Shown here: piece by piece, positions 1-6,901 of the stretch
How positions within the stretch are numbered: position 1 is the stretch's first letter
How the letters are laid out: each line of letters opens with the position of its first letter
Assembly (NCBI GenBank): GCA_047518005.1
Contig: JAKZRT010000057.1
Span: 1-9,746 of the forward strand
Direction of reading: 5' to 3'
Origin: JAKZRT01 sp047518005
Lineage (GTDB): Bacteria; Pseudomonadota; Alphaproteobacteria; Rhodobacterales; Rhodobacteraceae
Length of the DNA stretch: 9,746 bases
The notes under the pieces: model-generated
What the model saw: the letters and a program-made list of their open reading frames with translations, nothing else
The model's database searches: none
What the model was told of the DNA's origin: nothing
Program-made: the position numbers and the translations under genes

Positions 1-126
1 TCCGTCTTCGACAATTATGAGCAGATCGTCGACAGGTGTTGCGAAGCATGGAACTTCTTTGCAAACGACAAAACCGCAATCACGTCAATCACTACCAGAC
101 AATGGGCCAAAACGGTCAACGACTAG
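1..126 (+). CDS. IS630-family transposase, C-terminal fragment (cut by window edge)
   Basis: Frame 1 is open from the first base to TAG at 124-126 and gives 41 residues. They contain a tract reading FDNYEQIVDRCCEAWN, followed by an I-x-SI-x-x-R-x-WA ending. This resembles the extreme C-terminus of IS630/Tc1-mariner-type transposases, where a 'Y-x-x-I-(V/I)-D-x-C-C-x-A-W-N' helix follows the DDE catalytic core and the protein ends shortly after an 'SI..R.WA' block. The catalytic residues would lie left of the window, so I cannot tell whether the element is intact. IS630 elements cause TA target duplications and have short terminal repeats; the right end probably lies within a few dozen bases of the stop, but the left end is not available to confirm it. 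The family call rests on recognised motifs only. Confidence 0.72.
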   Translation, partial: SVFDNYEQIVDRCCEAWNFFANDKTAITSITTRQWAKTVND

Positions 127-295
127 GGCCGTTGGTATGAGCCCACCCATTTTCGACTCACCCGTGCCCAGATTGCGCCCCAGGTCTTGCCAAACCCCTA
201 AATTCGGCAATTGAGAAAATTGGCGTGCAATTATCTCCCCTTGCGGCGGCTGCGCGGGGGGCGATAAAAGTCGGCAAGCCAGCAAAGGGGCATCA
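127..295. other. Spacer between IS630-like transposase tail and hbdA
   Basis: There is no convincing gene in these 169 bases. The first part probably holds the right end of the insertion element. The rest must carry whatever promotes hbdA, but I found no good -35/-10 pair. A small inverted repeat, CAATT (208-212) and AATTG (218-222) around a 5-base spacer, sits about 75 bases before the hbdA start. A G/C-rich stretch follows at about 236-263. In Rhodobacteraceae the gene before hbdA is commonly etfA; no etfA coding sequence can be read here. Confidence 0.5.
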
Positions 296-1171
296 ATGGA
301 AATTCGCAAAATCGGCGTGGTCGGCGCGGGGCAGATGGGCAACGGTATTGCCCATGTTCTGGCGTTGGCTGGCTATGACGTGGTTATGAACGACATTAGC
401 CGGGAAGCCCTGGACGCAGCGCTGGCCCTGATCGACCTGAACCTGAGCCGGCAGGTGTCGCGTGACCGGATCACCGAGGCCGACAAGGCTGCGGCATTGG
501 GTCGGATCACAACGACGCTGCAACTTTCCGAAATTGGAGCCACCGATCTGGTGATTGAGGCCGCGACCGAACGCGAGGCCGTGAAAGTCGCGATATTCGA
601 AGACCTTTTGCCGCATGTCTTGCCGCATACAATTCTGACCTCGAATACGTCGTCGATTTCGATCACCCGACTGGCGAGCGGCACCGACCGACCGGAAAAG
701 TTCATGGGGTTCCATTTCATGAACCCGGTTCCGGTGATGCAGCTGGTCGAATTGATCCGCGGGATCGCCACCGACGATGCGACGTACAAGGCCTGTTTGG
801 CGGTCGTCGAACGCCTGGGCAAAACCGCTGCCGGTGCCGAGGACTTCCCGGCCTTCATCGTAAACCGCATCTTGATGCCGATGATAAACGAGGCGGTTTA
901 TACCCTCTACGAAGGGGTCGGCAACGTCTCGGCAATCGACAGCGCGATGAAACTGGGCACCAACCACCCAATGGGGCCGCTGGAACTGGCCGATTTCATC
1001 GGGCTCGATACCTGTCTGGCGATCATGAACGTGCTGCACGACGGGCTGGCCGACACCAAATACCGCCCCTGCCCGCTGTTGACCAAATATGTCGAGGCCG
1101 GATGGTTGGGCCGCAAAACCGAGCGTGGATTTTACGATTACCGGGGCGAAGTGCCGGTGCCGACCCGCTAG
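296..1171 (+). CDS. hbdA: 3-hydroxybutyryl-CoA dehydrogenase
   Basis: This 291-residue cytoplasmic enzyme oxidises (S)-3-hydroxybutyryl-CoA to acetoacetyl-CoA with NAD(P), or runs the reverse reaction, in short-chain acyl-CoA degradation and C4 metabolism. The N-terminal Rossmann domain (about 1-185) opens with GAGQMG at 10-15, a GxGxxG dinucleotide loop. The conserved catalytic and structural residues of the family are all present: Ser119 in an SNTSS motif, His140 in GFHFMNPVP, Glu152 and Asn190. They keep the same mutual spacing as in the mitochondrial enzyme. The C-terminal domain has the usual NHPMGPLELADFIGLD and a final GRKTERGFYDY block. Length is normal for the single-domain form. The ATG at 296 is preceded by AAAGGGG (284-290), a good ribosome binding site. 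The gene converges on the acyltransferase gene with a 4-base gap. An IS630-like element ends just upstream, where etfA would often be found. Confidence 0.93.
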   Translation: MEIRKIGVVGAGQMGNGIAHVLALAGYDVVMNDISREALDAALALIDLNLSRQVSRDRITEADKAAALGRITTTLQLSEIGATDLVIEAATEREAVKVAIFEDLLPHVLPHTILTSNTSSISITRLASGTDRPEKFMGFHFMNPVPVMQLVELIRGIATDDATYKACLAVVERLGKTAAGAEDFPAFIVNRILMPMINEAVYTLYEGVGNVSAIDSAMKLGTNHPMGPLELADFIGLDTCLAIMNVLHDGLADTKYRPCPLLTKYVEAGWLGRKTERGFYDYRGEVPVPTR

Positions 1172-1175
1172 GCCG

Positions 1176-2042
1176 TCAGAGAGCCAGCGTCGTTGCCCGC
1201 AGCCAGGCCATCAGCTCGGTCTGGTTGCCGGCGCGCGGTGCCATTTCATCATATGTGATCGGCCTGCCGACCACTGGCGACTGCGGTTTGTTCAGCGCGA
1301 CCTTAACTTCGTGCAGCAAAAGCCCCTGCCGTACGGTGGCCGACAACAGATTGATGATCTGGTAAAGGCGCGAATTCTGGCCTGGAAACTTGATCGGCAA
1401 CACTGTGGCGCCAGACCGGCGGATCATTTTGGCGGTAAAAGGGTTCCATTCGGGTTCAATCGCCGGACCGAAAAAGTTCTGGGCGGTGGCAACCGAGCCG
1501 GCCGGGAACAGCACAATCGCGCCGCCCTGTTTCAAATGCTCCATACATTTCTTACGCATCTCGATGTTAAGCCGCTGCGCATCGGCTTCGTGCGGGAACG
1601 CCACGGCCAGCATGAACTGTTCGATCTGCGGCACGCCTGTCAGCAGCGACCGCGTCAGAACTTTGTAATCGGTGCGCACCCGGCCAACTAGTTCGGCCAG
1701 GATCATCCCGTCCAATAGCCCGTGCGGGTGGTTCGAGACCACGACCAGGGGGCCCTCTTTGGGAATGTTTGCGATCTGGTCGTCGGGCGTCAGAAGGTCG
1801 ATCCCCATGACGTCGAGACAATCCGCCCAAAACGGCTGGCCGGTCCGCGAGCCTTGACGTTCATACTTGCGGATCAACTTCAGCAGGGTGATCTTGCCGG
1901 TCGTCCATTCAACGGCGCGGATGGCCGCCGCTTTCCACGGATTCGTAAAGGTCGTGGAATACGACAACCTGCGCTGGTCGTAGGGTTCGTAGGCGTCGTT
2001 ACCGCCTGATGTGCTTACGTTATGATGATAACTGTCTACCAA
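1176..2042 (-). CDS. Lysophospholipid acyltransferase-like protein (hemolysin/PlsC superfamily)
   Basis: The 288-residue product belongs to the LPLAT/PlsC superfamily, which moves acyl chains from acyl-ACP or acyl-CoA to lyso-lipids at the inner membrane. Motif I is NHPHGLLD at 104-111, with His105 and Asp111. This is the HX5D spacing seen in hemolysin-like members rather than the HX4D of classical PlsC. FPAGSV at 179-184 corresponds to the substrate-binding FPxG block. The ~60 residues before motif I are basic and could sit on the membrane; no clear transmembrane helix is visible. The substrate is unknown: ornithine-lipid O-acylation (OlsA-like) is one possibility, phosphatidic acid formation another. 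The start is uncertain. The best-supported codon is TTG at 2042-2040, preceded by AAGGTGA (2052-2058) at a suitable distance; no ATG exists nearby. The gene follows HPr by 35 bases and is probably the last gene of the chvI operon. Confidence 0.75.
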   Translation of the reverse strand: MVDSYHHNVSTSGGNDAYEPYDQRRLSYSTTFTNPWKAAAIRAVEWTTGKITLLKLIRKYERQGSRTGQPFWADCLDVMGIDLLTPDDQIANIPKEGPLVVVSNHPHGLLDGMILAELVGRVRTDYKVLTRSLLTGVPQIEQFMLAVAFPHEADAQRLNIEMRKKCMEHLKQGGAIVLFPAGSVATAQNFFGPAIEPEWNPFTAKMIRRSGATVLPIKFPGQNSRLYQIINLLSATVRQGLLLHEVKVALNKPQSPVVGRPITYDEMAPRAGNQTELMAWLRATTLAL

Positions 2043-2077
2043 GTCGCAAGATCACCTTTTCCCTCGTTCAAGTGACC

Positions 2078-2356
2078 TCAGCCACCCTCGCCGAAGCAGT
2101 CGGCAACCAGGCCCTCAAGTGCATCAGCCAGGGCGGCTGCCGCAGGACCGCTGGTTTCAACTTCAATAGTAGTTCCTTTGGACGCTGCCAACATCAAAAG
2201 CCCCATGATGCTGTCACCCGCGGCATCCAGCCCATCCTTTCGCACGGTCGCCTCGGCGTCGAATTGTTCGACAACCTCCACCAGTTTGGCCGATGCGCGA
2301 GCGTGAAGACCCTTTTCGTTAACGATTTTCAGGTGGCGCACAAAAGATTCGGACAT
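2078..2356 (-). CDS. ptsH: Phosphocarrier protein HPr
   Basis: This 92-residue HPr passes phosphate between enzyme I and EIIA proteins. The active-site block is GLHARAS, with the phosphorylated histidine at His18. The second signature, DSIMGLLML, places Ser49 where HPr kinase modifies the protein (equivalent to Ser46 in Bacillus), which fits with an hprK gene in the same cluster. The length is close to other alphaproteobacterial HPr/NPr proteins. The ATG lies 9 bases after the EIIA stop codon with only a weak Shine-Dalgarno sequence, suggesting translational coupling. No enzyme I or sugar permease is present in the window, so a regulatory role (PTS-Ntr or carbon-status signalling) is more likely than sugar uptake; that part is inference. 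In other organisms the gene may be named npr or ptsO. Confidence 0.93.
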   Translation of the reverse strand: MSESFVRHLKIVNEKGLHARASAKLVEVVEQFDAEATVRKDGLDAAGDSIMGLLMLAASKGTTIEVETSGPAAAALADALEGLVADCFGEGG

Positions 2357-2365
2357 GAGCGGGTT

Positions 2366-2758
2366 TTACTGTGACTTTACATCCAGGGCATCAATGTATT
2401 TCCGGCCCGACGCCAGGGCCACATCGACCGCCTCGACAACCGGCCTGTGTCGGCTTTTCGCGAGTTTGATCAGCATGGGCAGGTTGGCCCCATATACGAT
2501 TTTGCGATTCTCGGGGCTACAGGCGAGCAGGCTGAGGTTCGATGGCGTACTTCCGAACATGTCGGTCACAACGACCACGCCATCGCCGATATCGACCTGA
2601 TCGGCGGCCTCGCAGATCTCGTCCTGTTTCAGGCTGCGGTCGTGATCGGGCGCGATTGATATGGCGCGGATGCCCTGCTGTTTGCCGACCACATGTTCGA
2701 TCGCCGCAAGATACTCCTGCGCCAGCCCGCCATGTGCAACGATCACGATTCCGATCAC
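2366..2758 (-). CDS. PTS system EIIA component, mannose/fructose family
   Basis: The 130-residue cytoplasmic protein is a stand-alone EIIA domain of the mannose family. It accepts phosphate from HPr on His9 in the N-terminal motif VIVAHGG (5-11). TDMFGSTPSN at 65-74 is the second family signature. In alphaproteobacteria this protein (often called ManX or EIIA-Man) lacks partner EIIB/C/D permease genes and works as a signalling element. That matches this locus, where no permease genes are seen. The start is GTG at 2758-2756, overlapping the rapZ TGA in a GTGA arrangement and preceded by GGAG within the rapZ end, so translation is likely coupled to rapZ. HPr follows 9 bases downstream. The exact target of regulation cannot be read from the sequence. 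Confidence 0.9.
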   Translation of the reverse strand: MIGIVIVAHGGLAQEYLAAIEHVVGKQQGIRAISIAPDHDRSLKQDEICEAADQVDIGDGVVVVTDMFGSTPSNLSLLACSPENRKIVYGANLPMLIKLAKSRHRPVVEAVDVALASGRKYIDALDVKSQ

Positions 2759-3678
2759 GGCCTGAACTCCCGAGCCGTTCCGTCCAGCCCGTCCCCACGT
2801 CGTTCCAATTCTCGGTGCCGCTTAGACACCTGCCAACCGTCAGCCGCAAGGGCCTTGGCCACTGTTTCCGCCAGAACAACCGACCGGTGTTGTCCGCCGG
2901 TGCATCCGAACCCAAGCGTGAAGTGGGTTTTGCCCTCGGCGACATATTCTGGCAACAGAAACCACAATAGCCCGATGGTGTGGTCAACGAAAGATTGATA
3001 GCGCGAGTCGGTTCCGACGTAATCGGAAACCTTCACATCGCGCCCATCAAGCGCGCGCAGGCCGGCCTCCCAGTGCGGATTGATCAGAAACCTGCAGTCC
3101 AGCACCATATCGGCCCCACGCGGGACACCGCGTTTGTATGAGAAACTTTCAACGGTCACAGTCACCGACTGATTGCCACCGGGCCCGAAGAAACGGGTTA
3201 TCTCTGCCCGAAGTTCGTGGGGTGTCATATCGGATGTGTCGATCAGAACGTCCGACCGAGCGCGCAAAGGCGCAAGCAGATCGGCCTCGATTGCGATGCC
3301 GTCTTGGGGCGAACCATCCGGGCTAAGTGGATGACGGCGGCGCGTCTCGGAATAGCGGCGCAGCAACACCTCGGTCCGGCTTTCCAGAAAAACCACCTCG
3401 GCATCAACCTGAGGGCTGGCGATGACGCCCTCAACCGCGGCACTCAAGCCATCGGCGCTGAAATCGCGGTTGCGCACGTCAATGCCAAGCGCCAACGGCC
3501 GTTCCAGCGGCGCGCCCTCGTAGAGGCGCGGCAACAGCGATAGGGGCAGGTTGTCGATGGTCTCGAACCCCAGATCTTCAAGCGCATTGATCGCGGTCGA
3601 CCGACCAGCCCCGGAAGGGCCGGTGATCAGCACCAATTTGTGGATCGTCTCGGTGGTGTCGGGCATAGGCTCGGTCAT
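2755..3678 (-). CDS. rapZ: RNase adapter / nucleotide-binding protein RapZ
   Basis: The 307-residue protein belongs to the RapZ (YvcJ/YhbJ) family. The N-terminal half is a P-loop domain with Walker A GPSGAGRST at 20-28 and a family block TRRRHPLSP near 112-120. The C-terminal half carries FSYKRGVPRGADMVLDCRF (179-197), PHWE, and the highly conserved GCTGGQHRSV (258-267). In Escherichia coli the C-terminal domain binds the small RNA GlmZ and a glucosamine-6-phosphate signal; the partner RNA is not known in alphaproteobacteria, so the role here is open. The length is slightly above the E. coli protein (284). The ATG at 3678-3676 overlaps the hprK stop as ATGA; an alternative in-frame ATG lies four codons downstream (3666-3664). 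Clustering with HprK, EIIA and HPr is the usual alphaproteobacterial arrangement. Confidence 0.94.
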   Translation of the reverse strand: MTEPMPDTTETIHKLVLITGPSGAGRSTAINALEDLGFETIDNLPLSLLPRLYEGAPLERPLALGIDVRNRDFSADGLSAAVEGVIASPQVDAEVVFLESRTEVLLRRYSETRRRHPLSPDGSPQDGIAIEADLLAPLRARSDVLIDTSDMTPHELRAEITRFFGPGGNQSVTVTVESFSYKRGVPRGADMVLDCRFLINPHWEAGLRALDGRDVKVSDYVGTDSRYQSFVDHTIGLLWFLLPEYVAEGKTHFTLGFGCTGGQHRSVVLAETVAKALAADGWQVSKRHRELERRGDGLDGTAREFRP

Positions 3679-4139
3679 TCTACGCTACCTGATTTCAGAT
3701 ATTGTAAAATTGCAGCGGCAAAATGGCGGCTCTCGACCTTGTGAAACAACGGCAACGCGACGTCCGCGACCTGCGCCCGACGCGGTGGCGGCAGGCGGGT
3801 ACATTCCACCTGCCCCATATCGACGACCAGCACAATTTGCGTGGGCCGAGCCACATCGGCGGCCAGAATGCCCACGCCGCGCGCCTCAACCCGGCCAGCG
3901 ATATTGGGCGGCGGTGCGGCGATCAGCCCGTCCGCGAAGTGCGTTACGGCAACCCTGTCATCCCCGATCAACATCGCGCCCAGCCCCATCAATTCCAGCG
4001 CCAGTCCCGACTTGCCGCTGGCCGAAGGACCAATGATCAGCACCGCCCGCGGCCCCAGGGCCACCGCAGACCCGTGGGCCAGGGTCATTCCCTTGCTGTT
4101 GGTAAGCGGCACCGCAGTCGGGGTATCGGCGTTTGGCAT
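3675..4139 (-). CDS. hprK: HPr kinase/phosphorylase, short alphaproteobacterial form
   Basis: The 154-residue protein contains only the C-terminal kinase domain of HPrK, as is usual in alphaproteobacteria; Firmicutes enzymes are about twice as long because of an extra N-terminal domain. Walker A is GPSASGKS at 37-44. GDDRV at 59-63 carries the acidic pair, and IAGRVEARGVGI at 80-91 is the HprK signature loop. The enzyme phosphorylates a serine of HPr (Ser49 of the HPr encoded two genes downstream) and can also remove it, linking energy and carbon state to the PTS chain. The ATG at 4139 follows the chvG stop by 15 bases, with AAGGGGGG in between as a strong ribosome binding site. The stop overlaps the rapZ start by 4 bases. 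Confidence 0.92.
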   Translation of the reverse strand: MPNADTPTAVPLTNSKGMTLAHGSAVALGPRAVLIIGPSASGKSGLALELMGLGAMLIGDDRVAVTHFADGLIAAPPPNIAGRVEARGVGILAADVARPTQIVLVVDMGQVECTRLPPPRRAQVADVALPLFHKVESRHFAAAILQYLKSGSVE

Positions 4140-4154
4140 GGTCCCCCCTTGGGA

Positions 4155-5867
4155 TCAGACCGGCAGACCGACTACGAAGCGCGCGCCCAGGGGATCGGAC
4201 ATGATATCGGCATCCGTGGGCCGGATGTTTTCCGCCCAGATCACGCCGCCGTGCGCCTCGACAATCTGTTTCGAAATGGCCAGTCCAAGCCCCGAGTGGT
4301 CGCCAAACTGGTGTTCCGGGCGCTCGGAATAAAACCGGCTGAAGACCTTGGTCAGCGCCTCCTGCGGGATGCCTGGTCCGGTGTCTTCGACCACCACAAG
4401 AACGCGATTCGCACGCTGCCTGGTCCAGACACGTACCGCATCGCCGTCTTCGCAGAACGACGTCGCATTGGTGATCAGGTTGACAAAGACCTGTGCCAGC
4501 CGCCCTTCCAGCCCGTCAATAAAGATCGGCTCATTCGGCACGTCGATGATGAAATCTACCCCCTTCGACTGCGCATCTTCGGACAGATATTCGCTCAGGT
4601 TACGGATGGTCCGAAGCACGTCGAAAGATTCCTCGTCCTCCTTGACCAGCTCGCTGTCCAGGCGCGAGGCGTTCGAGATGTCGCTGACCAGCCGGTCAAG
4701 CCGCCGCACGTCGTGTTCAATCACATCCAGAAGTTTATCACGATTCTCGTGTTTCTGGGCCATCCTCAGCGACGACGTGGCCGATCTGAGGGACGCCAGC
4801 GGGTTCTTGATTTCGTGCGCCACATCGGCGGCAAATTGTCCGTTGGCGTCGATCCGGTGATAAAGCGCCGCGACCATAGACCTGAGCGCCCCGGAAAGTC
4901 GCCCGATCTCGTCGGGACGCGCTGTCAGGTCTGGAATACGGATACGCGCCGGGCTTTTGCTTCGGACTTCGCCCTCGCTGCCGATCTCGGCGGCGGCTGC
5001 CAGATCGCTGAGCGGATTGGCGATGGTCGAAGCCAGTACCAGGCTCAGACCGATTGACACCAGTATGGCCACCACAAATAACTGCAGAACCTGTTCGCGT
5101 TCCGCGCGAACCAGTCGGTCAATCTCGCCTGACGCGGTTGCCAGCGCTACAACGCCAATCGGACGCCCGTTCTGTGTGATTAAATTCGCCGCTGTAAAGG
5201 TCAGCGCGCCGTCCTGATTTCGCGCCGTTACCACCTGGGCCCCATCCCAAAGGGCATCGCGAACCATCGCGCGCGACTGGTCGAGCGCATTCAGGCCCGA
5301 GGGCAAGGGTTGCAGCGTCAGCAACTCTGCCAAAGCTTCCCACACGTTGTTCAGAAAGTCGGTGATCACGGTGCGGCCGATGCCAGAGTCGACTTCGTCG
5401 GTCTGGGCACCGGTTCGCCGCGACACAAGACTGCCACTCGGATCGAAAACAAACAATTCGACACCCGGCCGCAATTCCAGAGCGTCCAGGGTTTTGTCAA
5501 CGTTGATGCCGTCACCTGACGCCAGATTTACGGGCAGATTTTCAGGAAGCTGGGCCTCGAATATATTGGCAGTCAGCCGAGTTTCGACGATCAACGCCTC
5601 TTGCCGCTGCTGGACAAGGCTTTGACCAAGCGGGTTGACGTAAAGCACGCCTGCCACAAGCACGATCATCGCCATCAGATTGAATGTGATTATCTTCCGC
5701 GCAAGCGGGCTGCCTTTTAAGGAAATCAGCGAGCGCCGACGACGCTTGGCCCGGCGCCGGGATTCAACCACAGCCTCAGGCTCGATCCAGTCCTCGCCCA
5801 GCACCACATCGGTTGGCGGAGCTACATGGTGCTGATCATCGACGTCTATACGCGATGCAAGCGTCAT
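4155..5867 (-). CDS. chvG: Sensor histidine kinase ChvG (ExoS-like)
   Basis: The 570-residue inner-membrane kinase partners ChvI. In Agrobacterium and rhizobia it responds to acidity and envelope stress and is held back by the periplasmic protein ExoR. Order of parts: an Arg-rich cytoplasmic N-terminus (about 36-58), transmembrane helix 1 (about 60-78), a periplasmic sensor region (about 79-258), transmembrane helix 2 (about 259-282), HAMP (about 283-335), a dimerisation/phosphoacceptor domain with His351 in VAHEIKNPLASL, and an ATPase domain. The ATPase domain has an N box (Asn463/Asn467), DTGPGIP (495-501), an F box near FSRFYSERPEH and a GLGLA G2 box at 526-530. All catalytic motifs look intact. 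The ATG overlaps the chvI stop as ATGA, with GAGGA directly before it, so its translation depends on ribosomes finishing chvI. The frameshift in chvI as sequenced could therefore reduce ChvG output. Confidence 0.95.
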   Translation of the reverse strand: MTLASRIDVDDQHHVAPPTDVVLGEDWIEPEAVVESRRRAKRRRRSLISLKGSPLARKIITFNLMAMIVLVAGVLYVNPLGQSLVQQRQEALIVETRLTANIFEAQLPENLPVNLASGDGINVDKTLDALELRPGVELFVFDPSGSLVSRRTGAQTDEVDSGIGRTVITDFLNNVWEALAELLTLQPLPSGLNALDQSRAMVRDALWDGAQVVTARNQDGALTFTAANLITQNGRPIGVVALATASGEIDRLVRAEREQVLQLFVVAILVSIGLSLVLASTIANPLSDLAAAAEIGSEGEVRSKSPARIRIPDLTARPDEIGRLSGALRSMVAALYHRIDANGQFAADVAHEIKNPLASLRSATSSLRMAQKHENRDKLLDVIEHDVRRLDRLVSDISNASRLDSELVKEDEESFDVLRTIRNLSEYLSEDAQSKGVDFIIDVPNEPIFIDGLEGRLAQVFVNLITNATSFCEDGDAVRVWTRQRANRVLVVVEDTGPGIPQEALTKVFSRFYSERPEHQFGDHSGLGLAISKQIVEAHGGVIWAENIRPTDADIMSDPLGARFVVGLPV

Positions 5868-6575
5868 TCCTCGTTGTATCTGTACCCGATACCATAAAGC
5901 GTTTCGATGGCCGAAAAGTTGTCGTCAGCGGTGCGCATCTTTTTGCGCAGACGTTTTATATGGCTGTCGATGGTCCGGTCGTCAACGTAAACCTGATCGT
6001 CATAAGCCACGTCCATTAGCTGATCGCGCGACTTGACGAAACCGGGGCGCTGAGCCAACGCCTGCAACAGCAGAAACTTCGGTCACGGTCAACGAAACAT
6101 CGCCGCCTTTCCAGGTCACGGAATGGCGCAACGGGTCCATCGTCAGTTGGCCGCGCACCATCACTTTGGTTTCCTCAGTGTCGCCGACCTCGCCACTTTC
6201 AATCGCTTCCTGGCGGCGCAAAAGCGCCCGGATGCGTTCGACAAGCAGACGCTGCGAGAACGGCTTTTTGACATAGTCGTCAGCCCCCATCCGCAGGCCC
6301 AGAACCTCGTCAATCTCATCATCTTTCGAGGTCAGGAAGATCACCGGCATTTGGGTTTTCTGGCGCAGCCGCTGCAACAGATCCATACCGTCCATGCGCG
6401 GCATCTTGATATCCAGAACGGCCATGTCGGGAAGCCGCTTGTTAAAGGCGTCCAACGCCGATTGCCCGTCGTTGAAAGTCTCAACGTCAAAGCCTTCGGC
6501 CTCGAGCGTCATGGATACCGACGTCAGAATGTTCCGGTCGTCATCGACCAGCGCGATACGCGAATTTTCGGTCAT
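5864..6575 (-). pseudogene. chvI: Response regulator ChvI, broken by a +1 frameshift
   Basis: The locus encodes an OmpR-family regulator, but in two frames. Frame A starts at ATG 6575 and gives a full receiver domain: acidic pocket near DDD 11-13, phosphoacceptor Asp55 in LDIKMPRMDG, Thr82 in LTSKDD and Lys104 in KKPF. It continues into the winged-helix domain as far as SLTVTE (to residue 166). It then runs out of frame for 25 unrelated residues and stops at 6000. Frame B resumes the missing part as FLLLQALAQRPG and contains the recognition-helix and wing block VYVDDRTIDSHIKRLRKK, ending at 5864. Removing one base, C at 6077 on the + strand, joins both frames into a 236-residue protein of normal length, with no residues lost. 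The remaining sequence is well conserved, so the change is either recent or an error. AGGA (6584-6587) is the likely ribosome binding site. Confidence 0.88.
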
Positions 6576-6901
6576 AGGTTTGGTCCTGCTCTGCCTGCTT
6601 TTGTTTTTTCACATTTGTCACCATATGCGGCCACAGAATCAACTCATAAGTGCGAATCATGGTTTTCACATGGCGACAGAAGACAAAAAACACCGTAATC
6701 AACGGCTAAAATGTCACGCTTTTGTCCACGATTGGTTACCGAACCTGACAATGGTTGCGCTAAACTGCGGCAAGCGGCCTATTTTCCGCCATAATCAGCG
6801 TGTTAAGACCAACTCCAGAGAGTGTGGGTTTTTTGGTTCAAAATGGTGCTTTATTCCCTTTCGCAAAACCAGATGCTGCAACGTTCGCGCAGGAGATGTT
6901 C
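6576..6901. promoter_or_regulatory. Divergent chvI/pckA control region
   Basis: These 326 bases hold no supported gene and are more A/T-rich than their surroundings. They must contain the leftward chvI promoter and the rightward pckA promoter. No textbook -35/-10 pair stands out; CATAAT at 6790-6795 is a possible pckA -10 but lacks a good -35 match. Three similar boxes are seen: TTTGTCAC (6615-6621 plus flanks), ATGTCACG (6711-6718) and TTTGTCCACG (6721-6730). The last two lie about one helical turn apart, as expected for an OmpR-type regulator; TTTTCACAT also occurs twice (6606-6614 and 6663-6671). In Agrobacterium pckA also adjoins chvGI and is induced by acid, so control by ChvI is a reasonable inference. 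Confidence 0.5.
6809..6834 (+). terminator. Terminator-like hairpin in the pckA leader
   Basis: CCA-ACTC (6809-6815) can pair with GAGT-TGG (6820-6827, one bulged G at 6824) around the loop CAGA. Six T residues follow at 6829-6834. The stem is short (7 pairs, one bulge), so it is weak. It lies about 70 bases before the pckA start, on the coding strand, where it might end a short leader transcript or attenuate pckA. It could also be chance in an A/T-rich spacer. Confidence 0.25.

Noticed and set aside
236..270. C-run/G-run stretch before hbdA as a rho-independent terminator
   Set aside because: The pairing is poor in its centre and the bases after it are GATAAAAG, with no T-run on the + strand.
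293..1039. A 248-codon open frame on the - strand opposite hbdA
   Set aside because: It overlaps a gene with all catalytic residues intact; its composition and lack of family features mark it as a shadow frame.
3723..5057. A 444-codon open frame on the + strand opposite hprK and chvG
   Set aside because: It lies wholly antisense to two well-conserved genes, has no recognisable domain, and is a common by-product of GC-rich codon use.
6065..6085. Programmed ribosomal frameshifting to make full-length ChvI
   Set aside because: There is no slippery heptamer, no rare codon or stop in the shift window, and ChvI is not known to use recoding. A sequencing error or mutation is simpler.
6800..6901. 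A 34-residue N-terminal extension of PckA from GTG 6800
   Set aside because: It would cover the A/T-rich leader, lacks a ribosome binding site, and the family N-terminus begins at the ATG at 6902, which has AGGAG upstream.
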